A stretch of 64,000 bases of DNA. It comes from Cunninghamia lanceolata (Eukaryota; Streptophyta; Pinopsida; Cupressales; Cupressaceae). A model generated the notes under the pieces. That model made no database searches. It saw only the letters and a program-made list of their open reading frames with translations, and was not told where the DNA came from. Shown piece after piece: positions 33,583 to 44,345 of the stretch. The stretch spans positions 186,001-250,000 of the forward strand of contig BSBN01000829.1 in the NCBI GenBank assembly GCA_027924645.1, written 5' to 3'. The position numbers were made by a program, and so were the translations under genes. The stretch's first letter is position 1. Every line of letters begins with the position of its first letter.

Positions 33583-34870
33583 TTGGTGGACAAAGGCTAT
33601 GATCTCTGATTCAAGGATGGAAAATGCAAAATCTTTGAAAGTTTCGGAACAGAGATTGCATCCGGTACTCAAACTAAAGGTAATATCTTCCATTTGGTTG
33701 GTACTGGTAAAAGCTGCTTATTTGTTCAAGCTAATCAGAGTTGGTTATGGCATATAAGGATGTGTCATGTGAATTTTGATAATATCATCAAGATAAGAAA
33801 TACTCAGGTTGTAAGAGATCTTCCAAAATTGGTGAAACCTACTAATAGCTTGTGAAAGGAATGTCAGTTAGGTAAGCTGAGCAGAGTCACATTCAAAAGC
33901 AAGGAACTGTCTTCTACCAGATTATTGGACTTAGTTCACACTGATCTTTGTGGTTCAGCAAGAACTAGGAGTATTCAAGGTGATAGATACTTCATGCTGC
34001 TAATTGATGACTATTCCCGGATGATGTGGGTAACCTTTTGAAAAATTCAAAATATTCAAGGCTATGGTAGAGAATGAAATAAGATTAAAGTTAAAATGTC
34101 TGAGGTCTGATAGAGGTGGAGAATTCACATCCGGTGAGTTCATAGAGTTTTGTGAGAAACATGGAATTAAGAGATAGTTGTCTGCTCCTAGGACTCCACA
34201 ACAGAATGGAGTAGTGGAGAGGAAGAACCGGACCATCCAGGAAGCATCTAGGACCATGATGATGGAAGCAAATGTTCCTCAGATCTATTGGAGAGAAGCT
34301 GTCAGCACTGCAGTCTATACTCACAATTGAGTTCAAATCAGAAGCAATACTGGTAAGACCCCTTATGAACTCTAGTTTGGCATTACTCCTACTGTAAGAT
34401 ATTTTAGAGTCTTTGGTAGCAAATGTTACATCAAAAGAGATGAAGATCTAGGCAAGTTTGATGCTAGAAGTGATGAAGGAATATTCTTGGGTTACTCTAC
34501 TCAAAGCAAAGCATACCGGTGTTATAACAAGAGACTGAGAAAGATGATAGAAAGTAAAAATGTGAAGGTTGATGAGGGAATAGAGAAACCCTCAAGGTTT
34601 TATGAATATGATGAAGATGATTAGAATGGTGTTCTGGTTCAAGGAGTTCAATCCTCTTCTAAAGGACAAATTTAGACTGATCCGGTAAATCAGGAAGAAG
34701 AGATAGGTCTGAATGAGCCTGATCAAGAAGCAGAAGTGCAAGAAACTCCCAAAGTTCTAAGGTATGTAAGACTGAACCACTCTGAAGATCAGATCATAGG
34801 TGACAAAAGCAAAGGTGTGCAAACTAGAAGGAAAATTGCTTAAAATTTAGATGAATATTGTCTGATTTCA
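33583..34870 (+). pseudogene. Integrase of element G
   Basis: The pre-integrase region W-L-W-H-I-R-M-C-H-V-N-F and E-C-Q-L-G-K are followed by the core: V-H-T-D-L-C-G (first D), L-R-S-D-R-G-G-E-F (second D) and P-Q-Q-N-G-V-V-E-R-K-N-R-T (E), so all three catalytic residues survive. Stops interrupt at the codons after N-S-L, after I-K-R, after T-H-N and after Y-E-L, and a one-base frameshift lies near 34038. The C-terminal linker is acidic, rich in E, D and Q. Confidence 0.88.
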
Positions 34871-36409
34871 AAGATTGAACCTAAGACAATAAATGAAGCC
34901 TGCAATGATGAAAACTGGACCAAAGCAATGGAGGAAGAGTTGATGCAAATTAAGAAAAATCACACTTGGGATCTTGTTCCCAGATCTAGAAACAAGAATG
35001 TGATTGGAACCAAATGGGTCTTCTGGAATAAACTAAATGAAGTTGGTGAAGTAATCAGAAATAAAGCCAGATTGGTCTGCAAGGGCTACTCTCAAATAGA
35101 AGGAATTGATTTTGAAGAAACTTTTTCTCCGGTGGCAAGAATTGAAGCAGTCAGATTATTTCTTGCATTTGTTGCCTTCAAGGATTTCAAGGTGTATCAG
35201 ATGGATGTCAAGTCTGCCTTCTTGAATGGTGACTTAGAAGAAGAAGTGTACATTGAACAACCGGATGGATTTCAATTAGCTGAGCATGGTGATATGGTCT
35301 GCAAATTGAAGAAGGCACTGTATGGACTAAAGCAAGCCCCAAGAGCCTAGTATGAAAGATTGGACAAACATCTTTTGAAGATTGGTTTCAACAAAGGTAC
35401 TGCTGACAGTAACTTATATTTCAAAATTGATGAAAACATCTTGATTGTTGAAGTATTTGTTGATGATATCATCTTTCGAGGAAGAGACAGTATGTGTAAA
35501 ACCTTTGCAAATCAAATGAAAAGTGAGTTTGAGATGTCAATGCTTGGTGAAATGAATTTCTTCTTGGGTCTACAAATTACTCAAACAATGAAAGGAATCT
35601 TTATTTCTCAGACCAAATATGTGAAAGAATTGTTGACGAAATTTGGAATGGAAGATTCAAAGCCAATGAATACTCCCATGGCAACCAGATGTAAGTTGAG
35701 TAAAGATGATGACTCTCCTAAGGTAGATCAGACAAAGTACAGATCAATGATTGGAGGATTATTGTATCTCACTCAAATTAGACTAGATATAATGCAGGCT
35801 GTTGGTCTTGTTACGAGATTCCAGGCTGATCCCAGAGAATCTCATGTCATGGCAATCAGAAGGATTTTTAGGTATCTAAAAGGAACAGTTGAGTATGGTC
35901 TGTGGTATCGTAGAGATCATGATTTCTCTCTTCATGCATATACAGATGCAAATTGGGCAAGAGATGTGGATGACCGGAAGAGTACCAGTGGTGGAGCATT
36001 CTTTTTGGGAAAAAGCTTGGTTTCTTGGCTAAGCAAGAAACAAGAGGCAATATCTCTATCTACAACTGAAGCAGAATACATTGCAGCAGCAGGTACTTGC
36101 ACTCAAGTTTTGTGGATGAAGCAGATGCTAAGAGATATTAAAGTAGAATATGAGGAGCCTATCACAATTTTCTGTGATAATTCAAGTGCAATACATATTT
36201 CTAAGAATCCGATGTTGCATTCTAAGACTAAGCATATATCTATCAAGTTTCACTTTCTGAGAGAGCAAGTGAACAAGGATGAAGTCAGACTAGAGTATGT
36301 GCCCTCCAAGGATCAGATTGTAGATATCTTTACTAAACCTCTTCCCAAGGACTCTTTTGAGTATCTCAGGGAGAAGTTAGGGGTTATTGCCCCTCTGGTG
36401 ATGAACTAG
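34871..36409 (+). pseudogene. RT and RNase H of element G
   Basis: A 140-codon frame (34928-35350) and a 349-codon frame (35360-36409) are separated by a single TAG in A-P-R-A-stop-Y-E-R. RT landmarks: [49 protein letters not shown] (35456-35467) and F-F-L-G-L-Q-I. RNase H: A-Y-T-D-A-N-W-A, S-T-T-E-A-E-Y-I-A, F-C-D-N-S-S-A-I, then K-H-I-S-I-K-F-H-F-L-R and F-T-K-P-L-P. It is complete in length and would be close to functional but for that stop. Confidence 0.93.
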
Positions 36410-36547
36410 GATGCACTGATGTGCATCAGTCCGGTGGATATCACAGTCATATCTTGTGATCCGGATTGATGATGAGGAGCTGCTACTCAGGGGGAGCAGC
36501 AGGTATGATTTTGTAGTATTGGAGTTGCAAGTATGAGCCCTTTGCCA

Positions 36548-36732
36548 TTGATGTCAAAGGGGGAGAGAAGACATGTGAAAAACAAATGGTTGATGATCAA
36601 AGGGGGAGCAGTAAAGGAAGAGAAGACATGTGAATAGTTGTTGTTGATAGGGGGAGTTGTGACAGTAAGGAGAAGTTCTTGTCTTGATGGTTTTTCACAT
36701 CATATGTTGCCATCAATGACAAAGGGGGAGAT
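36548..36732 (+). other. Repeated polypurine tracts of element G
   Basis: CAAAGGGGGAG occurs at about 36549, 36598 and 36719, with GATAGGGGGAG near 36646. The last one lies directly against the 3' LTR at 36733. Several spaced GGGGGAG tracts before the 3' LTR are a known feature of Sireviruses, which guided the lineage call. Confidence 0.8.
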
Positions 36733-37972
36733 TGTTGCAAGTATGGGTTTAACTAGTGTTGTCATTGATGTCAACATACTCATGTTGCATTAATGAGAAG
36801 GATTGGATGAGCTGTGTGCTGAGGATATTGAGAAAATTATTCTCAATCAGGAACAGTGAAGAACAGTGATGATAATAAGGTAAAAGTCCAAGATAGGTTG
36901 AGTTCAGAGGATGCGGTTTAAAGGGTTTGTAGATATAAGTCTTGAGATGCTCCAGTTAAGTTTTCAGAGGTCCGCATGAAGATCTGAAGAAGTTATGGTC
37001 ACTCAAGTAGAACCAGCTCTAGCAGGTGTCCAGAGGTGACAGAGTGACACAAATAGGTCCGGTGAGGTCCGGTAATGCATTATCCCATTCTACGGATTTG
37101 AGGAAGTGTTGAGGACATCCTTGTAAAGTGTTAAGTAGATTGGTTTGTGGCCTGAAGGTCCAGAAGAACCTATTCCTTTGTGACAGTGATGACAGACTGT
37201 GTTCTTGAGGTTCCAGATGAAGGTGAGAAGGATTCTAGTAAGCAGATGAAGTGCAGATGTTGTTGGTGATTCAGGAAAGCTTGTGGTGATCTGTGGATCA
37301 GTTCTAGTTCATGTTGGTGGTCCGCATTGAAGTTAAAGCTTGTATTTGAAGAATAACCACTAGATGTCAGTGTTCTTCTTGAGACTAGCCGACTAGATGT
37401 ATTACACGTCTTGCAGATGTTCTTGTAGGTGTTTGCCGACTTAGATGATTGTTCCTAAGTTGATGTCATGTATAAATAAGGGATTGTGAAGTCATTTCAA
37501 AGTGTGTCTTGCGGTGATGAGTGTGTGGTAGCGAGGAGAAGTACGAAAGGCAGAGCAGAAGTATTGGGCTTAAATGGAACTGATTCAAGCATGGTGAAGA
37601 TGCTATTCTCCAGTTCATGAAGGTGATACTTATTTCTTTGTAGACAGTGTGTCTCTTGTAGGCAGTGAGCCTCTTGTGAGCAGTGTGCTTGGGCAGTGAG
37701 AACTAATTGGCATGTACCATTTTGTTCTTTCTATTATTCTAATAGAGAATACATTCTTGGGTTAATCACCCCATGGTTTTTCCCTTAACCGGGTTTTCCA
37801 TGTCAAAATCTTGGTGTCTTATGTGTTGATATGTTTCTGCTTTTGATTTGAATGCATTATGGTTCATGATTAACATTCTGCTAATCACTAAAGAAGATTT
37901 AAGTGTTTAATTGGAGAAAGTTTCGCACAACTGATTCACCCCCCCTCTCAGTTGTGTGCCCTAAGTCTAACA
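36733..37972 (+). repeat. 3' LTR of element G
   Basis: 1240 bp, same termini as the 5' copy. It is followed by TGAAG, against TGAAC on the left of the element. Confidence 0.95.
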
Positions 37973-38579
37973 TGAAGAACCACCATGACAGTGCCTAATA
38001 TGACCTAACTAGAATTTTCCATCCTTGTTTATATAGCTAGTTGTTAGTAGGGCCTCCACATGATATTGCTTGACACTAATCTATCAAAATGTTGTTTTCA
38101 TTCCCTAAGGGTGCAATCCTTCATCCATCTACTAATCTTATTGATATCCCAATGGGATAGTAGCATCATATAAATGTTGTTGTTATATAGATCTATATAT
38201 ACAAGTTTATGACTAAGTGGAATTGTCCAAGAAACAATGTCCCCTTGTGTTAACACGTGTCAAATGTGCTTATATTGATCTTGTGAGCTCATTGGAATGA
38301 TCAATGGTCTATTTAAGCAATGGTCTAGATTTAAGGTCAACAAATAGTGCTTCCAAATTTTCTTCGGTCAGTTGAACACTGAAGCATAAATCTCAAATTC
38401 TGTGTAGTCAAATATAGTATTTGATAATTAGGTCACATGTACATTTTATACATGTCTAACAATTGTGTTACACAAAATGAACCCCTAGTTGAAATGGTCA
38501 TAGTTTTTTGAAAATGAGTTTATATATCCATCTCTTCAACAAATTCTAAAATCTTCTTTCTTTTATATGATATGTGTAG
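37973..38579. other. Intergenic or intronic stretch, nothing recognised
   Basis: About 600 bp without LTR or coding similarity that I can recognise. It ends in a pyrimidine-rich run and TGTGTAG, which could be a 3' splice site for the frame that follows. Confidence 0.5.
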
Positions 38580-39142
38580 GGGCTCAACATATGCAAACTA
38601 GAGTAGAAATCGAATCTAATTTGGAGATTATAGCAGCGAAGGTCTAACTACACATAGTTGATGTTAGGGAGGAGGCCCAACCAAACATAGTTGATTTCAG
38701 GGAGGAGGCCCAACCACACACAGTTGATGTCAAGGAGGAGGCCCAAATAAACTTTGATGTTGGAAAGGGGTCAGGATCAATTCCTTTTATAGATATGTAT
38801 AGGAATCTAATTAAAGAGGTTAAGAGAAAAATTTCATATAGAAATATAGATCATTTACTTGAAATGGATGTAGAGAAATTGAAATTTTATATTGAATAAC
38901 CTACTCATGTTACTAAGAGGTCGTTGAGTATATCGTCAAAGGAAATACTTGATAAGCATTTCAATCATTGTGACACATTTGGTCAACCCCAACTATTATC
39001 AAGTATGCTTCTTCGTGACAAGCTAAAAGAGGCATTAAAATTGTTGGGTGTATATTTCACAAAAAAGAGGAGAGGACACATAGAAAAAGACATTGTTCAA
39101 AATGTCACGAAAGGTTTGAGTTTCATTGGTAAAAATTCTTGA
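38580..39142 (+). pseudogene. Unknown protein exon with 11-residue repeats
   Basis: After a possible acceptor (TTATATGATATGTGTAG) a frame runs to the TGA at 39140, with TAA/TAG stops at 38646 and 38897 only. It contains three 11-residue repeats (V-D-V-R-E-E-A-Q-P-N-I type, 33 bp units) and then a helical, Lys-rich domain: K-E-I-L-D-K-H-F-N-H-C-D-T-F-G, L-R-D-K-L-K-E-A-L-K-L-L-G-V-Y, K-K-R-R-G-H-I-E-K-D-I-V. I do not recognise the family. It lies on the same strand as, and about 9.8 kb upstream of, the W-S-D gene, and might be its N-terminal exon or that of another copy (speculation). It ends where chromovirus sequence begins. Confidence 0.45.
38671..38746 (+). repeat. 33 bp in-frame tandem repeat
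   Basis: GGAGGCCCAA recurs at 38671, 38704 and 38737 (period 33 bp). Each unit encodes V-D-(V/F)-(R/K)-E-E-A-Q plus three residues. Confidence 0.85.
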
Positions 39143-39149
39143 TCAATGG

Positions 39150-39715
39150 ATATAGAAAATGATATGGAAGAAGCTCAACAACTGCTTGTTGAACCTGCTT
39201 CTCAAGAAGACCCCCCAGAGATCTCTCTCCATGCTGTAGCAGGAGTCACCACCCCATAAACCATGCAGGTCAAGGGTTATTTCAAGAAGCTCCCTCTTAC
39301 CATACTCATTGATTCTGGTAGAACTCATAACTTCATTGACCCCTGGATCACAAAATAGGCTAATTGTTTTGTCCATCCTTGTTCCAACTTTGAAGTCATG
39401 ATTGCTAATGGGGGCATATTACCTTGCAAAGGGAAGTGTTGCAATGTACATATCTCTATTGGAGATTATAACCTACGCTCTAACATGTTTGCCTTGCCCT
39501 TAGGTATATGTGATGTAGTTTTGGGAACCTAATGGTTACACACACTTGGACCCATCTTATGGGATTTTACTAAACTTTGGATGCAATTTTTAGATAATGG
39601 GAAAAAACACACATTGCAGGGCTTACAACTGGGGTCTCTCAGCATCTTACATTCACATTGTATGGAAAAGCTTCTTAAGAATAACTCACATGACGTCATT
39701 GCCTAGCTTCATTCC
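39150..39715 (+). pseudogene. Protease region of chromovirus I
   Basis: Frame landmarks: P-P-E-I-S-L-H-A-V-A-G-V-T-T-P, L-P-L-T-I-L-I-D-S-G-R-T-H-N-F-I (aspartic protease, D-S-G intact), A-N-G-G-I-L-P-C-K-G-K-C, F-A-L-P-L-G-I-C-D-V-V-L-G-T, and L-G-P-I-L-W-D-F. Stops are scattered (e.g. after T-P, T-K, G-T). The typical next domain, RT, does not follow. Confidence 0.8.
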
Positions 39716-40300
39716 ATTCAGATGCAACCCAATCCATTTTATTCACCAGTTCAAGTAGTCGACACGGTTCTCCAAACCCAAGATCAGATTCTCAGCATCT
39801 TGTAAGACAATCTTCACATGGCAAGAAATAGAATGAAATAATAGGCTAATCAACAACATTTCGAGAGTAATTTTCAAGTAGGTGATATGGTTTTTCTTCG
39901 CCTGCAGCCATACAAGAAATCATCCTTGAAACTCAAAGAGCATCATAAGATAGCTCCAAAGTTCTATGGGCCATATAAGGTTCTTCAGAAGATTGGGTTG
40001 GTTTCTTATAAATTAGAGCTCCCACCTTCTTTTTGAGTTTAACTAGTATTTCATGTCTCTTGCCTAAAGAAAGTTCTTGGCACCACCATCAGAGCACAAA
40101 CTATTTTACCAGAACTTGATAATGAAGGATCCATCCTTCTAGAACCAGAGGCAATCCTCAACAAGTGCACTCGTCAACTTCGCTCTCAATCCATCACAAA
40201 GGTATTAATTCAATGGCACAAAATGCAACCAGAGGATGCAACATGGGAACCACTCTTTCAAATTCAACAATAATTTCCACATCTTAAACTTTGAGGACAA
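39716..40300 (+). pseudogene. Integrase C-terminus and chromodomain-like tail of I
   Basis: Landmarks: A-R-N-R-M-K, F-Q-V-G-D-M-V-F-L-R-L-Q-P-Y, L-A-P-K/Y-G-P-Y-K-V-L-Q-K-I-G, Y-K-L-E-L-P and F-H-V-S-C-L-K-K, then the acidic E-L-D-N-E-G-S and a tail with V-L-I-Q-W-H-K-M-Q-P-E-D-A-T-W-E-P. The last part matches the aromatic-cage end of plant chromovirus chromodomains, which read histone marks to guide insertion. Stops at several codons. Confidence 0.8.
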
Positions 40301-40305
40301 AGCTT

Positions 40306-40623
40306 TTCCAAGAGGGAGGGGATGTTAGCAACCCATGTTTAACCCTTCTCTTTACTTTGTTAGTATATTAGTTGCTATTGACACATATGCTTTGTAAGTC
40401 GTCCCATGAGCATATTGTATTATCCCACATTCATGGGAAGTAGTAGTTGTTTAGATTAGACTTAGTATATAAGTCCGTGTTGAGGCCAATGAAGACATCC
40501 ATGAATTTATTGTATTGAGCTTCCTCAAAGGAGGTTGCCCCCTCGAAGTGGCATGCAATTAATAATTTCCTTTTGTGTTTCTTTTATTCTATTATTTTGT
40601 GCATTTTTCATTATATTGTTGCA
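40306..40623 (+). repeat. Polypurine tract and 3' LTR of chromovirus I
   Basis: AAGAGGGAGGGGA at about 40311-40323 is followed by TGTTAGCAACCC. The LTR (about 300 bp) contains TTAGTATATAAGTCC, a TATA-like box near 40463, and probably ends in TGTTGCA at 40623, just before the microsatellite. There is no second LTR for comparison. Confidence 0.6.
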
Positions 40624-40635
40624 AGAGGTTCCTCT

Positions 40636-40860
40636 CATGTATATATGTATGTATGTACTCCAAATTGTATGTATGTATGTATGTATGTATGTATGTATAT
40701 ATGTATGTATGTATGTATGGTTGTATGTATGTATGTATGATTGTATGTATGTGTGTATGTATGCTTGTATGTATGTATATATATGTATGCAAGTATGTAT
40801 GTATGTATGTATGTATGTATGCCTGTATGCATGTATGTCTATATGTATGTATGTATGTAA
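40636..40860. repeat. (GTAT)n microsatellite
   Basis: About 220 bp of TATG/GTAT units with interruptions (GGTTGTATG, GATTGTATG, GCCTGTATG). The Cys/Met/Tyr-rich and Thr/His/Ile-rich open frames on both strands are by-products of the repeat and not genes. Confidence 0.95.
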
Positions 40861-43800
40861 GGGTTTTGGATTTAGAGTATATAAGGACCTTAGCCCATAT
40901 AGTTATTAGGGTTGAGGGTTCAGATTTTTGGGTTTAGGGTTTAAGGTATAGGGTTGAGTGATTAGGGCTTAAGTAATAGGTTGAGGGTGGAGGGTTATAG
41001 TTGAGGGATAATATTCATCTTGTTGAGTGTATAAGATTAATTGTGTAAGGTATGGGGATTAGGGTTTAGGATATTGGGTTTAGGGTTTATGATATGGATT
41101 CAGGGTATATAAGGCATAGGCTGACTTGGGTTGAGAGTGTATGGTTTAGGTTTTAAGTGAAGGGTTGAGGCACAATATTTAGGATTTAGGGTATAAGGGT
41201 GAGTTTATAGGGTATAGGGATGATGGTTTGTAGGTGTAGGTTTCAGAGTTTAAGGTATAGGGTTTGGGATTGAGGGATTAGGGATTAAGTATATGGTTGA
41301 GGGCATAGGGTAGAGGGTTGAGAGTTTACAATTGAGGGATAATGTTCAAGGTTGAATGTCTAAGATATAAGGTTTAGGGTTTAAGGTTGAGGGTATAAGG
41401 CATATGGATGAGGGTTGAGGGTTTAGGGCATATGTATAGGGTTGAGGATAGAGGGTATAGAGTAGAGGTTTGAAGGTTGAGAGATAATGTTCAAGGTTGA
41501 GTGTCCAAGGTTAAGTGTATAGAGTATAGGGTTTAAGGGTTTAAGGATATCTAGGAATTGAGAGTTTAGGGTTTAACGTTTGAAGAATTAAGGGTTTAAG
41601 GGTTGAGAGTTTAAGGGTTGAGAGATTAGGGTTTAAGTCATAGTGTTAAGGGTAGAGCATTCAGGGATAGGGTTTAGGGTTGAAGGTTTAAGGATTGAGG
41701 GTTGAGGATTTAGGGCTGAGGGTTAAGGGATTAGGGTTCAAGGTATAGTGTCGAGGGTAGAGGGTTTAGGGATAGGGTTTAGGGTTTAAGGTTTAAGGTT
41801 TAAGGGTTGAGGGTTGAGGCCTTAGGGATAGGGTTTAGGGTTAAGGGATTAGGGTTTTAGGTATAGTGTTAAGGGTTGAGGGTTTAGGGACAGGGTTTAG
41901 AACTTAAGGTTTAAAGGTTGAGGGTTGAGGCTTTAGGTATAGGGTTTAGGGTTTAGGGTTAAATAAGAGACCTAGATGGCTAAGGATGGATGGAGAGGCA
42001 AAAAAAGAGTGCCTGAGAGACATAGAGAGGTGAGGGGGAGACAGAGGTGAGAGATAGAGAGGTGAGAGGAGAGATAGAATAAAATGAGAGAGTGAAGTTG
42101 ACAACTTGAGGGAAAGATGGATAAGAAGGAGGGAGAGAGGTGGAGAGGAAGGGAAATATATAGAGAGCCTTGAAAGATATACAAGTGAGAGACCTACAAC
42201 CTAGGGAGAGAGGGGTGAGAAAGATAGGGGAGAGATGGGGGTGAGGCAGATAGGTGAGGAGAGGGATGGATAAGGGTTGAGGGTTTAAGGTTTTGGGGTT
42301 TAAGGGTCAAGGGTTTAGGGTTTAAGGGTTGACGGATTAGGGTTTAGGGTTGAGGGTTGAGGCTTTAGGGATAGAGTTTAGGGATTAGGTTTAAGGAATT
42401 AGGGTTTAAGGTATAGTTTCGAGGGTTACAGGTTTAGGGATAGGGTTTACTATTTAAGGTTTAAGGGTTGAAGGTTGAGGCTTTAGGGAGAAGGTTTAGG
42501 GTTTAGGGTTAAGTGAGAGACCTAGATGGCTAAGGACAGATGGAGAGGCAAACAAGGAGTGACTGAGAGACATAGAGATGGTAGAGGTAGAGAGGTGAGG
42601 GGGATATAGAGGTGAGAGGTAGAGAGATGAGGAGAGAGATAGAATAAAATGAGAGAGTGAAGTTAACAACTTGAAGGAAAGATGGGTAAGGAGGAGGGAG
42701 AGTGGTGGAGAGGAAGGGAAATATCTAGAGAGACTTAAGATATAAAAATGAGAGACCTACAACCTAGGGAGAGAGGGGTGAGAGAGATAGGGGAGAGATC
42801 GGGGTTAGGTAGATAGGAGAGGAGAGGGGTGGATAAGGGTCAAGGGTTTAAGGGTCAAGGGTTTAGGGTTTAAGGGTTGAGGGCTTAGGGTTTAGGGTTG
42901 AGGGATTATGGTTTAAGGTATAGTGTTGAGGGTTGAGGGTTTAGGGATATGGTTTAGGATTTAAAGTTTAAGGGTCAAGGGTTGAGGCTTTAGGGATAGG
43001 GTTTAGGGTTTAGGTTCAACAGATTAGGGTTTAAAGTATAGTGTCAAGGGTTGAGGGTTTAGGGATATAGTTTAGGGTTTAGGGTTAAGTGAGAGACCTA
43101 GATGGATAAGGATGGATGGAGAGGGGAGAGGTAGAGAGGTGAGGGGGAGATAGAGGTGAGCGGAGAGATAAAATAAAATGAGAGAGTGAAGTTGACAACT
43201 TGAGGGAAAGATGGGTGAGGAGGAGGGAGAGAGGTGGAGAGGAAGGGAAATATCTAGAGAGCCCTAAGAGATATACAAGTGAGAGACCTATAACCTAGGG
43301 AGAGAGGAGTGAGAAAGATAGGAGAGAGATGGAGGTGAGGTAGATAGGGGAGGAGAGGGGTGGATAATGGTCGAGGGTTTAAGGCTTTAGGTTTTAAGGT
43401 TCAAGGGTTTAGGGTATAAGTGTTGAGGAATTAGGGCTTAAGGTATAGTGTTGAGGGTTTAGAGTTTAGGGATAGGGTTTAGGATTTAAGGTTTAAGGGT
43501 TTAGGGTTTAGGGTTATGTGAGAGACCTAGATGGCTAAGAATGGATGGAGAGGCAAACAAGGAGTGATTGAGAGATTTAGAGAGGGGAGAGGTAGAGAGG
43601 TGAGGGGGAGATAGAGGTGAGAGATAGAAAGGTGAGGGGAGAAAGAATAAAATGAGAGAGTGAAGTTGACAACTTGAGGGAAAGATGGGTAAGGAGGAGG
43701 GAGAGAGGTGGAGAGAAAGGAAAATATCTAGAGAGCCCTGAGAGATATACAAGTGAGAGACCTACAACCTAGGGAGAAAGGGGTGAGAGAGATAGGGGAG

Positions 43801-44345
43801 AGATGGGGGTGAGGTAGATAGGGGAGGAGAGAGGTGGATAAGGGTCAAGGATTCATGGCTTTAGGGTTTAAGGGTCAAGGGTTTAGGGTTTAAGAATTGA
43901 GGGATTAGGGTTGAGAGTTGAGGGATTAGAGTTTAAGCTATCATGTTGAGGGTTGAGGGTTTAGGGATAGGGTTTAGGATTTAAAGTTTAAGGGTTGAGG
44001 ATTGACACTTTAGGGATAGGTTTTAGGGCTTAGGTTCAAGGGATTAGGGTTTAAGGTATAGTGTCAAGGGTTGAGGGTTTAGGGATAGGGTTTAGGATTT
44101 AAGGTTCAAGGGTTGAGGGTTGAGGCTTTAGGGATAGGGTTTAGGGTTTAGGGTTAAGTGAGAGAGATAGATGGCTAAGGATGGATGGAGAGGTAGACAA
44201 GGAGTGACTAAGAGATGTAGAGAGGGGAGAGGTAGAGAGGTGAGGGGGAGATAGAGGTTAGAGATAGAGAGGTGAGGGGAGAGAATGAGAGAGTGAAGTT
44301 GACAACTTGAGGGAAAGATGAGTAAGGAGGGAGAGAGGTAAGGTG
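40861..44345. repeat. Telomere-like TTTAGGG / GA-rich higher-order array
   Basis: Two block types alternate: (1) degenerate GGGTTTAGGG, GGGTTGAGG and GGTTTAAGG units related to the plant telomere repeat TTTAGGG; (2) a GA-rich block of about 200-330 bp that begins GAGACCTAGATGGCTAAGGA and holds AGTGAAGTTGACAACTTGAG. GA-rich blocks start at about 41961, 42511, 43088, 43517 and 44157, so spacing is irregular (roughly 430-640 bp). The first kilobase is telomere-like only. Minus-strand Ser/Pro/Leu-rich frames inside are artefacts. The array cuts into the minus-strand gene at about 44345. Confidence 0.9.

Larger units (their letters stand above)
30977..37972 (+). mobile_element. Ty1/copia element G, Sirevirus-like, full length (7.0 kb)
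   Basis: LTRs at 30977-32217 and 36733-37972 (TGTTGCAAGTAT...AAGTCTAACA), a perfect primer site, gag-protease-integrase-RT-RNase H in one direction, several polypurine tracts, and flanks TGAAC (left) / TGAAG (right) as an imperfect target duplication. All catalytic motifs that I can check are present. About ten in-frame stops and one frameshift remain. It is the least decayed element of the window. Confidence 0.93.
39150..40623 (+). mobile_element. Internally deleted chromovirus (Ty3/gypsy) element I
   Basis: The gag C-terminus and protease (39150-39700) run directly into the integrase C-terminus and chromodomain-like end (39720-40290), then a polypurine tract and a short 3' LTR. All of RT, RNase H and the integrase core are missing, and no 5' LTR is seen. 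The left end adjoins the unknown exon at 39142. Confidence 0.8.

Noticed and set aside
40535..40937. Long open frames rich in Cys/Met/Tyr (plus) and Thr/His/Ile (minus)
   Set aside because: They follow entirely from translation of the GTAT microsatellite.
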